In this document: piece after piece, positions 25,916 to 33,674 of the stretch
Numbering within the stretch: the stretch's first letter is position 1
How the letters are laid out: each line of letters starts with the position of its first letter
NCBI GenBank assembly: GCA_019359035.1
Contig: JAHHIC010000102.1
Location: forward strand, 1 to 45,077
Direction of reading: 5' to 3'
Source: Scytonematopsis contorta HA4267-MV1
GTDB lineage: Bacteria; Cyanobacteriota; Cyanobacteriia; Cyanobacteriales; Nostocaceae
Length of the DNA stretch: 45,077 nucleotides
Made by a program: the position numbers and the translations under genes
Notes under the pieces: model-generated
Seen by the model: the letters and a program-made list of their open reading frames with translations, nothing else
What the model was told of the DNA's origin: nothing
Database searches by the model: none

Positions 25916-26755
25916 TAGTATTTTTGTATCCAGTGTGGGTGTGGGCATATGTTTCATTTCCCATGCTTTAAGCAAAATTAGATACTCGTAGAATGCTTGC
26001 AATGTACACCAAGCAAAGCCAGCACGACCATCTAAGCATCCACGGAGGATGAAGTACATGTATAAAAATCTTATTAGTGGTCTGGCTGGTATCCGTAATG
26101 ATAAGTCTTTGAGAGCGCGACGACGTTCAACTTCTGATTTACCTAAGAATAAAGCTCCCCAATCTACGTTTCCTTTTTCTAGTTGATGTAGGGTTTCTCT
26201 GGCTTCATCTGTGGAGTAACGGTTGTGTTTGTCAATCCAACGACTTAAACCTTTACCACTGGTGTAATGAGGATAGGTTTCTTTAAGGAAGCTGGTGGAA
26301 CCGTCACAAACTTCTCTTTCTGTATGTCCGTAGTCTGTGAACCAAACTTTTCCATGACGGAATAGACGCATCTGGTAACGGGGGTACTGAGTGCTATGAC
26401 GTATCCAATGATTCATGAACATTACCCGTTCTGCGACGTAATAGCCTATGTATTCGGGGTTTTTCATGACTTGTCCGCATTCCGCAAACAGTTCTGGTGT
26501 CATGCGTTCGTCTGCTTCCAGGATGTAAACCCATTCATATTTAGGGGGAATATTCTCCAACATCCAAGTACGCTGCTTACCGTGACTCTCAAAAGCATGT
26601 TGGATTACTCGCACAGGATAACGATTCGCAATTTCTATAGTGCGATCGCTGCTGCATGAATCGACAACAATGATGTCGTCGGAGAGCATTGCGGACTCGA
26701 TACAAGGAGCAATGTCCAATTCTTCGTTATAAGTAAGTATATAGATAGAAAACAT
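25907..26755 (-). CDS. family 2 glycosyltransferase (WaaE/KdtX-like)
   Basis: A 282-residue GT-A fold glycosyltransferase. Its start MFSIYILTYNEELDIAPCIE, then DDIIVVDSCSSDRTIEIA, and the acidic substrate motif VYILEADERM are typical of GT2 enzymes of the lipopolysaccharide-core WaaE/beta-1,4-glucosyltransferase type. RQMRLF-like YQMRLFRHGKVWF and the C-terminal hydrophobic patch (LIRFLYMYFILRGCLDGRAG) fit membrane association. It lies downstream of the HpsJ-family gene on the same strand and may be part of the hps polysaccharide cluster, but donor and acceptor cannot be deduced. A HIP1 octamer GCGATCGC lies near codon 37. The final codons and stop overlap a MITE-like repeat. Confidence 0.85.
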   Translation of the reverse strand: MFSIYILTYNEELDIAPCIESAMLSDDIIVVDSCSSDRTIEIANRYPVRVIQHAFESHGKQRTWMLENIPPKYEWVYILEADERMTPELFAECGQVMKNPEYIGYYVAERVMFMNHWIRHSTQYPRYQMRLFRHGKVWFTDYGHTEREVCDGSTSFLKETYPHYTSGKGLSRWIDKHNRYSTDEARETLHQLEKGNVDWGALFLGKSEVERRRALKDLSLRIPARPLIRFLYMYFILRGCLDGRAGFAWCTLQAFYEYLILLKAWEMKHMPTPTLDTKILET

Positions 26756-26756
26756 A

Positions 26757-26921
26757 ATAATTGGTAATGGGTAATGGGTAATGGGTAATGGGTGGTGGGT
26801 GATGGGTAATAGATGATGGGTAATGGGTGATGGGTGTTAGGCAATTACCAATTCCCAATTACCAATCCCCAATTACCAATTACCAATTACCAATTACCAA
26901 TTCCCAATTACCAATTCCCAA
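26757..26921. repeat. GGGTAAT and CCAATTA tandem repeats
   Basis: About ten GGGTAATG/GGGTGATG heptamers are followed by about eight ATTACCA/ATTCCCA units of reverse-complement sense, so the two halves can fold onto each other. They fill the gap between the HpsJ-family gene and the glycosyltransferase gene. Confidence 0.85.
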
Positions 26922-27758
26922 TTAACGTGCAGGTGCTTTACGTGATGAACTTGAGACTCCGGAACCGAAGCTTCTTAAACCTGTCCAGCCGATGATACTG
27001 TAACCGATGGCTAACAGCAAGCTGCTGATACCAATCCGTAGTCCAGATTTACTAGCTTGTTGTCTCGCTTGGTTTTGTGCGTCTTCTTTTTGTTGAACGA
27101 TTTGCGAGAGACGTTGATTTGCTATTTGCTGAGGGTCGCTTTGTTGAGCAATAAATTTTTCTAGTTCTGCTGGGTTCGCTTTGAACTTTTTGAGTAATTC
27201 TTTTTGTGCTGGGGGAACCTGAGGATTTTCTAAAGCTTGTTTATATTTCTGGTCGTCTTTGAGCAAATCAGAAAACTGAGCTTTGACCAAATTTCTTTGC
27301 TTCTCTAATTCAGCTTTTGCAGCATCTGTACTAAGTTGCGCTTGCAATTGTTGTAATTGAGTTTTTACACCAGCTTCTGCTTGGTCTGCGCTTCTGCCAA
27401 TCTCAGCTACCCGTTGTTCGCTGACTTTAAGTACGTTGTTGACGTGTAAAGGGAAAATTAATAAAAACATTATCCCTAAGACAGTAGAAAGTACCAGTGC
27501 TGGAAATCTAATATCTATAGGTGAGCTTTTGCCTTCGTCGGGGTCAACTCCGTAACCAGCCATTAGCAAACCCAAACCTACCATCGGTACGATTCCTCGG
27601 TCAACTAAAGCCGTTGCTAATTCAATCAACCAAGTTTGGTCTGTTGGTCTAAAGGGAAACAACAGAAGCACAAAGTCAACGAAAAAGGACAAAATTAAGA
27701 CAATCCCAGCTATTTTAAGGGTACGGGAAGCATTTGCGGAATCAAAAGGGTTGCTCAT
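26922..27758 (-). CDS. hpsJ: HpsJ-family membrane protein
   Basis: A 278-residue protein with hydrophobic helices at about 13-36 (TLKIAGIVLILSFFVDFVLL), 56-71 and 87-107, a long Gln/Ala/Lys-rich coiled coil at about 108-230, and a last helix at about 240-262. This helix-coil-helix layout and the 'SRTLKIAGI.L..SF.VDF..LLFPF' start match the HpsJ family, linked in Nostoc punctiforme to secretion of hormogonium polysaccharide. How it works is unknown; a coiled coil between membrane anchors suggests a scaffold. It lies with other hps-like genes on the minus strand. The symbol is given from recalled family resemblance, not from a search. Confidence 0.7.
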   Translation of the reverse strand: MSNPFDSANASRTLKIAGIVLILSFFVDFVLLLFPFRPTDQTWLIELATALVDRGIVPMVGLGLLMAGYGVDPDEGKSSPIDIRFPALVLSTVLGIMFLLIFPLHVNNVLKVSEQRVAEIGRSADQAEAGVKTQLQQLQAQLSTDAAKAELEKQRNLVKAQFSDLLKDDQKYKQALENPQVPPAQKELLKKFKANPAELEKFIAQQSDPQQIANQRLSQIVQQKEDAQNQARQQASKSGLRIGISSLLLAIGYSIIGWTGLRSFGSGVSSSSRKAPAR

Positions 27759-28027
27759 ATGGTTTTCTGTTGCTTGTTGTTTTGTCTACGTAAGTGTAAG
27801 TGTGATTGTCCTAATTTAAAGTTACTGGAATATTCTTCCCATTACCTTACCAATTCTTTACAACCTATTGGCCGATTCAGATGGTATACTTATGTTCTAG
27901 TTCATTAAGTTTTAAATTACACCACGTTAGCACCGGATGTTCTGACTGTCTTCAGAAAAAACTCGGTATTGTCACAAGATGTAAGATTTTTGTCTTTGGG
28001 CTTTAGACCTTTGGCTTAACTAAGAAC

Positions 28028-28675
28028 TTATTTATTAAGAATTTGTTCCCAAACGTACAAATCTTCTGGACGGTCTACATCTGCCAAAATGGGTAAATAT
28101 TCTACTGAAAGATTAAGTTTTTGAGCTATATCTATTGTTTGCTGCAAGACTTGCTCGGTTCCCCAGTTGATGTTGTGGAATAATTCATCGGTATTTCGCT
28201 GCAAACCTATTAGATAATAACCTCCGTCTATTGCGGGTCCGACTACTAAGTCATGGGTTTTTAAGTGCTGGAAGGCTGTTGCTAAAATTTCTGTGTTGAC
28301 TCCGGGACAGTCGCTACCAATGGTTATTACCTGCTCTGCTCCTTGGTTAAATGCTTCAAGGAAAGAATTCGCCATTTTTTGCCCTAGGTCTCCCTCCCCC
28401 TGATGTTGATAAAGTAGTTGGCTGTTGAAGTTTTTTGATAACCATTTTTTCATTAGTTGCAAGTTGCCACCCGCAAATCTCACTTCTATGGTTACGGGAA
28501 ATAATTGTAGTAATTTCTGTGCTTGCATGAGTGTATATTCGGTCATTTTTTGTTGGAGGTCGGCTGCTTCTTTTTCTCCTAGGAAAGGGATGAGGCGGGT
28601 TTTGGTTTTTCCTGGTTCGGGGTAGCGTGTGTATATTATTAGATGCTGGGGTGAGGTTTTTACTGTGTTGGACAT
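28028..28675 (-). CDS. DUF2064/TIGR04282 nucleotidyl- or glycosyltransferase-like protein
   Basis: A 215-residue protein of the TIGR04282 (DUF2064) family, annotated in databases as an arsenosugar biosynthesis glycosyltransferase and related to CofC/GT-A folds. Visible hallmarks are IYTRYPEPGKTKTRLIP near the N-terminus, HQGEGDLGQKM, the acidic VITIGSDCPGV, VVGPAIDGGYYLIGL and the closing LADVDRPEDL. No arsenite methyltransferase gene (arsM) lies beside it here, so an arsenosugar role is not supported by context. It sits in the 3' part of the hps region, about 270 bp upstream of hpsJ on the same strand. Confidence 0.82.
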   Translation of the reverse strand: MSNTVKTSPQHLIIYTRYPEPGKTKTRLIPFLGEKEAADLQQKMTEYTLMQAQKLLQLFPVTIEVRFAGGNLQLMKKWLSKNFNSQLLYQHQGEGDLGQKMANSFLEAFNQGAEQVITIGSDCPGVNTEILATAFQHLKTHDLVVGPAIDGGYYLIGLQRNTDELFHNINWGTEQVLQQTIDIAQKLNLSVEYLPILADVDRPEDLYVWEQILNK

Positions 28676-28732
28676 GTGGGGTTTTGAGGTTGGTTATATG
28701 TTGCTAATGATTGCAAAAAAAGAACCCCAGCC

Positions 28733-28850
28733 CTAACTCCAGCAAAAAGAACCCCACCCCCAACCCCCTCCCCGCGCGCGGGGAGGGGGCTACGAAAATA
28801 GCCCCTTCTTTCCTCTGTCATTGCGAGGAGGAACGACGAAGCAATCTCCT
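28733..28850. repeat. GC-rich hairpin and TCATTGCGAGG repeat
   Basis: Two AAAAAGAACCCCA units precede a strong hairpin (CCCCCTCCCCGCG/CGCGGGGAGGGGG, 28764-28790). A TCATTGCGAGGAGGAACGAC element (28819-28838), ending in GAAGCAATCTCC, follows; it recurs in degenerate form at 30602-30700. The tract lies downstream of the toxin gene tacT and may terminate its transcript. Confidence 0.75.
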
Positions 28851-28864
28851 CATCTAATGAAAAT

Positions 28865-29380
28865 TTAAACGATTCCAAGTGCGTCTTTTGCATCCGAGAT
28901 TGTTATTACAAGCGTCATGGGAGCAACGGGAGAAGGAATAAAACCGCACTTCTGATAGAATTGCTTAGCTTCCTCGGAAATGGCATGGACGAGGATTGCT
29001 CTGATACCCGCGATTGTTGCAGCTTGGATAGTACGAAGGATAGCATCACGCACTAAGGCATATCCAATACCTTGACCCTGCCAATTTATATCTACTGCCA
29101 ACCGTCCAATGACCATGACGGGAATAGGGTCTGGCATATTTCGACGGACTTTACCGGGGGCGATTGCGTTGACTAAACTACCGTTTGCCAGACAATAATA
29201 GGCGATAACTTTTTCCTCTACAGTCACCACATAGGTTCTGGATGCACCACTGTCTTCGTTTTTAAGGGCACGTTTTTTTAACCAATCGTCCAGTTCGGAA
29301 TTCCCAGAATCGAAATCTTGCGATTGATGCGTTGGATTAAGCGGCTCAGGAACCTGAATTAGTTGTTCTTGTTTGCCCAT
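28865..29380 (-). CDS. GNAT acetyltransferase toxin (TacT-like)
   Basis: A 171-residue GNAT protein of the TacT/AtaT type. Such toxins acetylate the amino group of aminoacyl-tRNA and block translation. Visible are the N-terminal FDSGNSELDDWLKKRA ('F-x-S/C-G-x-x-x-LD-x-WL'), the acetyl-CoA loop WQGQGIGYALVRDA, and the catalytic tyrosine region FYQKCGF. I start at the ATG at 29380, 5 nt after the antitoxin stop and with GGGAG about 9 nt upstream; a GTG start at 29395 would overlap the antitoxin by 10 bp and is possible. It is paired with a DUF1778 antitoxin, which makes a complete type II module inside the hps region. Confidence 0.88.
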   Translation of the reverse strand: MGKQEQLIQVPEPLNPTHQSQDFDSGNSELDDWLKKRALKNEDSGASRTYVVTVEEKVIAYYCLANGSLVNAIAPGKVRRNMPDPIPVMVIGRLAVDINWQGQGIGYALVRDAILRTIQAATIAGIRAILVHAISEEAKQFYQKCGFIPSPVAPMTLVITISDAKDALGIV

Positions 29381-29385
29381 GATGC

Positions 29386-29679
29386 CTACTCCCACGGCGC
29401 TTTGGTGGTTAGCATTTTACGGAGGGCTTCATTCGCAGAAGGTGGTGCATCCAACAGTTCCATAAATTGCTGAAACTTTTCATCATCCAGTATAAAAAGA
29501 CGACGGTCTAGCAAAACCCCTTCTGCTTCTCGACATGCAGCTTCCAACATGAAGTCGGAACGGTTTTTGCCTAAAGCTTCTGCTGCGCTGTCTATTAAAT
29601 CTCGTTGTCTTTGGTGAGCTCTGATGTTTATGGTGACATCACGATTCTGATGGCTGGAGGCTTCTTTATTGGACTGCAT
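29386..29679 (-). CDS. DUF1778 ribbon-helix-helix antitoxin (TacA-like)
   Basis: A 97-residue antitoxin. The N-terminal half is a ribbon-helix-helix DNA-binding domain (DVTINIRAHQRQRDLIDSAA, then EALGKNRSDFMLEAA). The C-terminal half (FILDDEKFQQFMELLDAPPS) is the toxin-wrapping segment typical of DUF1778/TacA, with conserved FxLDDExWxxF-like spacing. It precedes its GNAT toxin on the same strand in the usual antitoxin-first order. A promoter with an operator-like inverted repeat lies upstream at 29710-29739. Confidence 0.9.
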   Translation of the reverse strand: MQSNKEASSHQNRDVTINIRAHQRQRDLIDSAAEALGKNRSDFMLEAACREAEGVLLDRRLFILDDEKFQQFMELLDAPPSANEALRKMLTTKAPWE

Positions 29680-29709
29680 AAATTATTTTTCCCTATTGTC
29701 TCTACAATC

Positions 29710-29739
29710 ATTGTACAAAATTTGTGTATACAACATCAA
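29710..29739 (-). promoter_or_regulatory. putative tacAT promoter and operator
   Basis: Read on the minus strand: a -35-like TTGATG (29739-29734), an 18-bp spacer and a -10-like TACAAT (29715-29710), about 30 bp before the antitoxin start. The spacer contains TTGTATACACAA, a near-palindrome that would suit a ribbon-helix-helix repressor. The prediction is by eye only. Confidence 0.45.
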
Positions 29740-29779
29740 CACAAATAATTTTCATAGACCTCTCAAAGATTGCGTGGTG

Positions 29780-30400
29780 CTAGTAGCAATACCTGTCGTT
29801 TTCGTTGGCTTTGGCTTGCTCTTTTCCCGTCCGCATTGCACCAATTATTGTGGAAACATAGACGCAGCGTTTGGCTTGGCCTGTGTAGCCGTTGAAGAAG
29901 GTTATTTGCCCGAGTGCATTTATATTTCTACAATCGTCGTCTCCAACTTCTTTAATGGGACAACCTTGGTAGTTAAATAGTATTCGCCATCTTTGACCAT
30001 TAGGGTCTTTCCTAAAGGTTGTTTCAAAGTCGCCTTTGTTATTCTTAGTTGTGTCAATACTTATGTTTGGATGGAAATTTTGCCATAAGCTGTCATTATT
30101 TTTGATTGTATCGGGAAGAAATTTTCCGGCTTCTGCTGGGTGAGTTGTCCATTGAATGTTACCTTTGCGTTCGCGGAAGGTTACTTGCCATGTGATTTTT
30201 TGCTTTGTGGCTTGGCTTTGGGCTTGACGCATGGCTAGGTAAGCTTGGTTCTGAGCTATATTGAGACGGCGAAGTTCTACGAAAGATACCCAGCTAGGTA
30301 CGATGATTGCTGCTAAGATTCCAATTAGAATGGCAACAATTAAGACTTCAAACAGTGTAAATCCACTGCTAGAAGAATCTTTAGTAATAGGTTTGTGCAT
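29780..30400 (-). CDS. GspH/FimT-type pseudopilin (second hps-region copy)
   Basis: A 206-residue pseudopilin. A short leader ends SSSSG, followed by the type IV prepilin N-terminus FTLFEVLIVAILIGILAAII with Glu at +5 of the mature protein. A beta-rich domain with two cysteine pairs follows (NYQGCPIKEVGDDDC; RCVYVSTIIGAMR). The C-terminal pattern 'KRCV-x-x-x-T-x-IG-x-x-RT' is shared with the pseudopilin at 34756-35487, so the two are paralogues. It would be cut by PilD and assembled with a type IV pilus or secretion machine. It is separated from the other pseudopilins by glycosyltransferase genes, repeats and a pseudogene. Confidence 0.85.
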   Translation of the reverse strand: MHKPITKDSSSSGFTLFEVLIVAILIGILAAIIVPSWVSFVELRRLNIAQNQAYLAMRQAQSQATKQKITWQVTFRERKGNIQWTTHPAEAGKFLPDTIKNNDSLWQNFHPNISIDTTKNNKGDFETTFRKDPNGQRWRILFNYQGCPIKEVGDDDCRNINALGQITFFNGYTGQAKRCVYVSTIIGAMRTGKEQAKANENDRYCY

Positions 30401-30597
30401 GAATTTTCAACGGGTATGTGCATCTGATGATTTCCCTTTGGTAAATGCACCGATTTTTACCTCTGGTAGTTGCACCCGTTGATTTTTCAATTTGCCTATT
30501 TTGAGAATTTATTTGCTGTTTGATTCGTTAATATTTGGTTTTGCATCCTGATAAATGCTTTGCACCCTGAATAATGAAATATATAAAGTGTTATTCC

Positions 30598-30720
30598 TCA
30601 TCTGTCATTGCGTTCACAAAGTGTTCCCTCTTAGGGAATGGAGGAAGGACGAAGCAACCTCCTCATCTGTTATTAGAGAAGGAACAACGAAGCAATCTTA
30701 CGACGACTCGAAAGCTGGAA
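30598..30720. repeat. TCATTGCG repeat, two degenerate copies
   Basis: Two diverged copies (TCTGTCATTGCGTTCACAAA...GACGAAGCAACCTCC and TCTGTTATTAGAGAAGGAAC...GAAGCAATCTTACG) of the interspersed repeat also seen at 28819-28850. No gene is present. An open frame across them is not credible. Confidence 0.65.
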
Positions 30721-31075
30721 AGAAAGCCAGGGAATAAATTCCCTGTCTAAAAGCTCAAGTCCATTGAAATGGACTAAATAACTTTTGTTATTTAATTGCG
30801 GTAAGTATTGCTCCACTATGAATCGACTAATGGTACGCAATTATTTCCAGAAAGCCAGGGAATAAATTCCCTGTCTAAAAGCTCAAGCCCATTGAAATGG
30901 ACTAAATAACTTTTGTTATTTAATTGCGGTAAGTATTGCTCCACTATGAATCGACTAATGGTACGCAATTATTTCCAGTCCTCTTTAGAGGACTTCTGCT
31001 TTCAGACAGGGAATTTATTCCCCGGCTTTCTTTGTGGCTTTGTGGCTTTTTTTCTTTTGGCTTTCTGGCTTTCTT
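30721..31075. repeat. 128-bp tandem duplication of a REP module with inverted partner
   Basis: Two copies of a 128-bp unit, 30721-30848 and 30849-30976, are identical except for one base (AAGTCCATT versus AAGCCCATT) over most of their length. Each begins with the GGGAATAAATTCCC hairpin and an AGTCCATTGAAATGGACT hairpin. The unit is followed by an inverted arm (30977-31030) and by GGCTTTCTTTGTGGCTTTG-type simple repeat. The same module flanks the array at 2453-2794. Confidence 0.85.
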
Positions 31076-31126
31076 TCTGACTGAGATTTGGCTAGCGTAT
31101 GTTTAGTATTTGGCTACTTGTGACAA

Positions 31127-31395
31127 TTAATAATTTTGCAACAATTTAGCCTTTCTACTAGCAAAAAATACAGCAGAAAAATCACCACCAAGAATCAAAA
31201 CAATAGCAATCTTCAATATTGAAATTAGTATTTATTTTCTTTGTTGGAAGCGACTAGATTCATAATTAATATATTTACACAAAAAGAATAATCCGGCAAG
31301 AGATTTTTGGTGATTAATAGGATTTTATAAAGATTTTCTGGTCGAATGTTTAGAAATGTTTGTTAAGCTGTTTACTTTGAAATATTGTAGGAAAT
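31127..31395 (-). pseudogene. decayed C-terminus of a family 2 glycosyltransferase
   Basis: The minus strand still encodes a recognisable copy of the last 70 or so residues of the glycosyltransferase at 31702-32667. LTNISKHSTRKSL-stop-NPINHQ aligns with LANLYKYLTCKALQKPFNRQ, and ILKIAIVLILGGDFSAVFFA with FKIILILIFGGDFSFAFLRS; both end with 'K-x-LQN' and a stop (31127-31129 here). At least two internal TAA codons break the frame, and the N-terminal three quarters are absent. This is the remnant of a duplicated glycosyltransferase gene, now cut off by a tandem repeat at 31428-31630. Confidence 0.7.
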
Positions 31396-31427
31396 TATCA
31401 CTGTGAAGCTGCTCTAAATTTAAGTTG

Positions 31428-31657
31428 TATATCTGGGCTTATATCTGGGCCTATATTTGGGATTATATTTGGGATTATATTTGGGATTATATTTGGGATT
31501 ATATCTGGGCTTATATCTGGACTTATATCTGGACTTATATCTGGGCTTATATCTGGGCTTATATCTGGGCTTATATCTGGGCTTATGTCTGTACTTGTAT
31601 CTGGGCTTATGTCTGTACTTGTATCTGGGCGGGCAGGGATGCCCACCCCACAAGAGA
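31428..31657. repeat. 12-bp tandem repeat (about 17 units) ending in a REP
   Basis: About 17 units of TATATCTGGGCT (variants TATATTTGGGAT and TATGTCTGTACT) run from 31428 to 31630. They end in GGGCGGGCAGGGATGCCCAC and CCCACAAGA, a hairpin element that recurs inverted at 43051-43080. As the unit is a multiple of three, frames on both strands stay open across the array (IWAY and ISPD repeats). I do not regard these as genes. Confidence 0.88.
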
Positions 31658-31701
31658 TGTAGAATTAGTCTAGGAATAAAAAAATGTAAAATAATTAGCA
31701 A

Positions 31702-32667
31702 TTAACCATTTTGTAACTGTTTAGCTTTTCCTCTGATGCTCCTTAAGAATGCAAAAGAAAAATCTCCTCCAAAAATAAGTATGAGGATAATCTTAAAAAA
31801 AAGCGTTAGCATAAAATTAAGACGAACGGAACCTTCATAATTATTAATAAAATATTTCCATAAAAATTTTGCCGCAGTAAAAGCTTTTTGCCGATTAAAA
31901 GGTTTTTGGAGAGCTTTGCAGGTAAGATATTTATAGAGATTAGCCAGACTCTGTTTCCGGAGATTGACTACAGAACTTGCTCTTAATTGTAAAGCCTTCT
32001 CAATCACATACAAGCAAGTTTTCTCTTGTCTAACTAAATTAGTAGATAGTGAATTACCACTGACACGATATAATATTTGAGCTTTAGGAACAGCCATAAA
32101 ATGATGTTTAGCAGCTAACCGTAAATACATATCCCAATCTTGGCTAGCAGGTAAATCTTTATCAAATCCACCTAACTCTAAAATAGCTGTTTTACGGATT
32201 AAAGGATTTGAGCCATTCTCTAAAAAATTGGCTATGATTAACTTTTCGTAAACATCGCCATTAAACGTTGAATGTCTACCTGAAAGTATAAACTTATCGT
32301 TTTCATCAATATAATTAGTCCAACTGTAAGCGACTGCAACTTGAGGATTTTCTTGCAAAAGCTGTAATTGTAGCTCCAGTTTATCGGGTGTCCACAGGTC
32401 ATCTGCATCGAGAAAACTGACAAATTCCCCTATTGCTAGGTCTAAACCGCGATTCCGACTGATGTTTCCACCTGCGTTTGGATAGGAAAAGACTTTAATT
32501 CTTTCGTCTTGAAAAGAAGAGATAATCTCTAAGGTTGAGTCGGATGAACCATCATTGATAACAATTAGCTCCCAATCATCAAATGTTTGCTTGAGAACCG
32601 ATGTTATAGTTTTAGCGATTGTATTTTCACTGTTGTAAGCTGGTATGATAACAGAGATTTTAGGCAC
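31702..32667 (-). CDS. family 2 glycosyltransferase of the hps cluster
   Basis: A 321-residue GT-A enzyme. PKISVIIPAYNSENTIAKTI, ELIVINDGSSDSTLEI and the metal/sugar-nucleotide motif FVSFLDADDLWTPDK are classic GT2 features; the acceptor-site motif SQDWDMYLRLA comes near 180. The C-terminal part (FMLTLFFKIILILIFGGDFS) is hydrophobic and could tether it to the membrane. It lies 11 bp downstream of an HpsE-type gene on the same strand and probably corresponds to one of the HpsF/HpsG glycosyltransferases. A decayed paralogue of its C-terminus lies just downstream at 31127-31395. Confidence 0.88.
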   Translation of the reverse strand: MPKISVIIPAYNSENTIAKTITSVLKQTFDDWELIVINDGSSDSTLEIISSFQDERIKVFSYPNAGGNISRNRGLDLAIGEFVSFLDADDLWTPDKLELQLQLLQENPQVAVAYSWTNYIDENDKFILSGRHSTFNGDVYEKLIIANFLENGSNPLIRKTAILELGGFDKDLPASQDWDMYLRLAAKHHFMAVPKAQILYRVSGNSLSTNLVRQEKTCLYVIEKALQLRASSVVNLRKQSLANLYKYLTCKALQKPFNRQKAFTAAKFLWKYFINNYEGSVRLNFMLTLFFKIILILIFGGDFSFAFLRSIRGKAKQLQNG

Positions 32668-32678
32668 ATTTTTTATTT

Positions 32679-33674
32679 TTAAAGTACATTAGTAGTCTTC
32701 CCAAAACTTCTACGAATATAACATTTTAATGCATAAAATGGGCTTATCATACTGCTTAAATAAAACTCCATTTCAAACAGTGCGATTAAATCTGTTTTTA
32801 ACTCTCCTCTATATTTAATTAAATGATGTAAGACTCGACGTAAGTTACCTAAAAATGTTCGGTAAAATATTAGCGGTTTTTGCCATTTTTTAGCTGTTAT
32901 TAATCGTAGTTGGCAAATAGGCAAACCACATCCACGAGCAAGAGAAATTAAATAATCTTTTTCCAATCGCCAACTTGGTATTTGATGGTAGGTATGCATT
33001 TCGGGGTTATACCAAATTTCCCAACCTGCTTCATTTATATAAAGGAAAGGTTCATAATCATCACCTTGAACCATTATTCCAGGTAGTTTACCACTAAGAG
33101 TTGGTCTAGATGGAACATTCTCATCCCATGCTTTTTTACGAACAGTAAAGGCTGCACCAGGGGGAAGTCTTAGATTATTTGCATCAAACAAAAAAGGTTT
33201 GTCCCCATGTTCTCGGATTGCCATAAAAGCTTGAATTTGCTTAAAATTTGCAGGTGGTTCTACTTCGTAATCTCCATGGATTTGACCGCTCCAAACACCA
33301 GCTTGGGGATATTTTTCAGCGAATTTATAAGCTTGGATGACCCAATCTGAAGCAGGTAAGTTATCATCATCTAAAAATGCTATAAGCTCACCTTTTGCTT
33401 CTTTGACTGCTCTCAATCTTGCAAACGCGGCTCCTTGCTCTTTTTCTAAACAGTACCTTAATGGAAAATTATGATTCCAGTTAGCTTGGTAGTTACTAAT
33501 TATCTCGGCTGTATTATCTTTACTATTATTATCAACAATAATAATTTCACCTTTAATATTTTTTAATCCTATTTGCTGAATTAGCTTTTCTAATAATATA
33601 GGTAAATTCTTTGCGCCATTATATGTGGGAATTGCCACAGATATATCTATACTTTCATTCGGTAGTTCAATCAT
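32679..33674 (-). CDS. HpsE-type glycosyltransferase, second copy
   Basis: A 331-residue family 2 glycosyltransferase: ISVAIPTYNGAKNLPILLEK, IIIVDNNSKDNTAEIISNYQ, the acidic AFLDDDNLPASDW, and GWEIWYNPEMHTYHQIPSWR late in the domain. It is a clear paralogue of the gene directly upstream (33667-34641), with which it shares the CYLEKEQGAAFAR/CFEPQQGAAYAR region. Its start overlaps the upstream stop by 8 bp, indicating translational coupling. It probably adds a sugar to the hormogonium polysaccharide; the linkage is unknown. Confidence 0.88.
   Translation of the reverse strand: MIELPNESIDISVAIPTYNGAKNLPILLEKLIQQIGLKNIKGEIIIVDNNSKDNTAEIISNYQANWNHNFPLRYCLEKEQGAAFARLRAVKEAKGELIAFLDDDNLPASDWVIQAYKFAEKYPQAGVWSGQIHGDYEVEPPANFKQIQAFMAIREHGDKPFLFDANNLRLPPGAAFTVRKKAWDENVPSRPTLSGKLPGIMVQGDDYEPFLYINEAGWEIWYNPEMHTYHQIPSWRLEKDYLISLARGCGLPICQLRLITAKKWQKPLIFYRTFLGNLRRVLHHLIKYRGELKTDLIALFEMEFYLSSMISPFYALKCYIRRSFGKTTNVL

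Noticed and set aside
17412-26932. Possible CRISPR arrays among the many regularly repeated tracts
   Set aside because: The repeats are 7-8 bp short tandem units without spacers or cas genes; they are typical cyanobacterial short repeats.
28028-28675. Reading the DUF2064 protein as proof of arsenosugar synthesis
   Set aside because: No arsM or other arsenic gene is in the window; the family name alone does not establish the pathway.
28660-28893. Small minus-strand frame between the DUF2064 and tacT genes
   Set aside because: It consists of translated GC-rich hairpin and interspersed repeat.
31398-31705. Open frames on both strands across the TATATCTGGGCT array
   Set aside because: The open frames are a by-product of a repeat unit divisible by three; several frames are open at once, which argues against coding.
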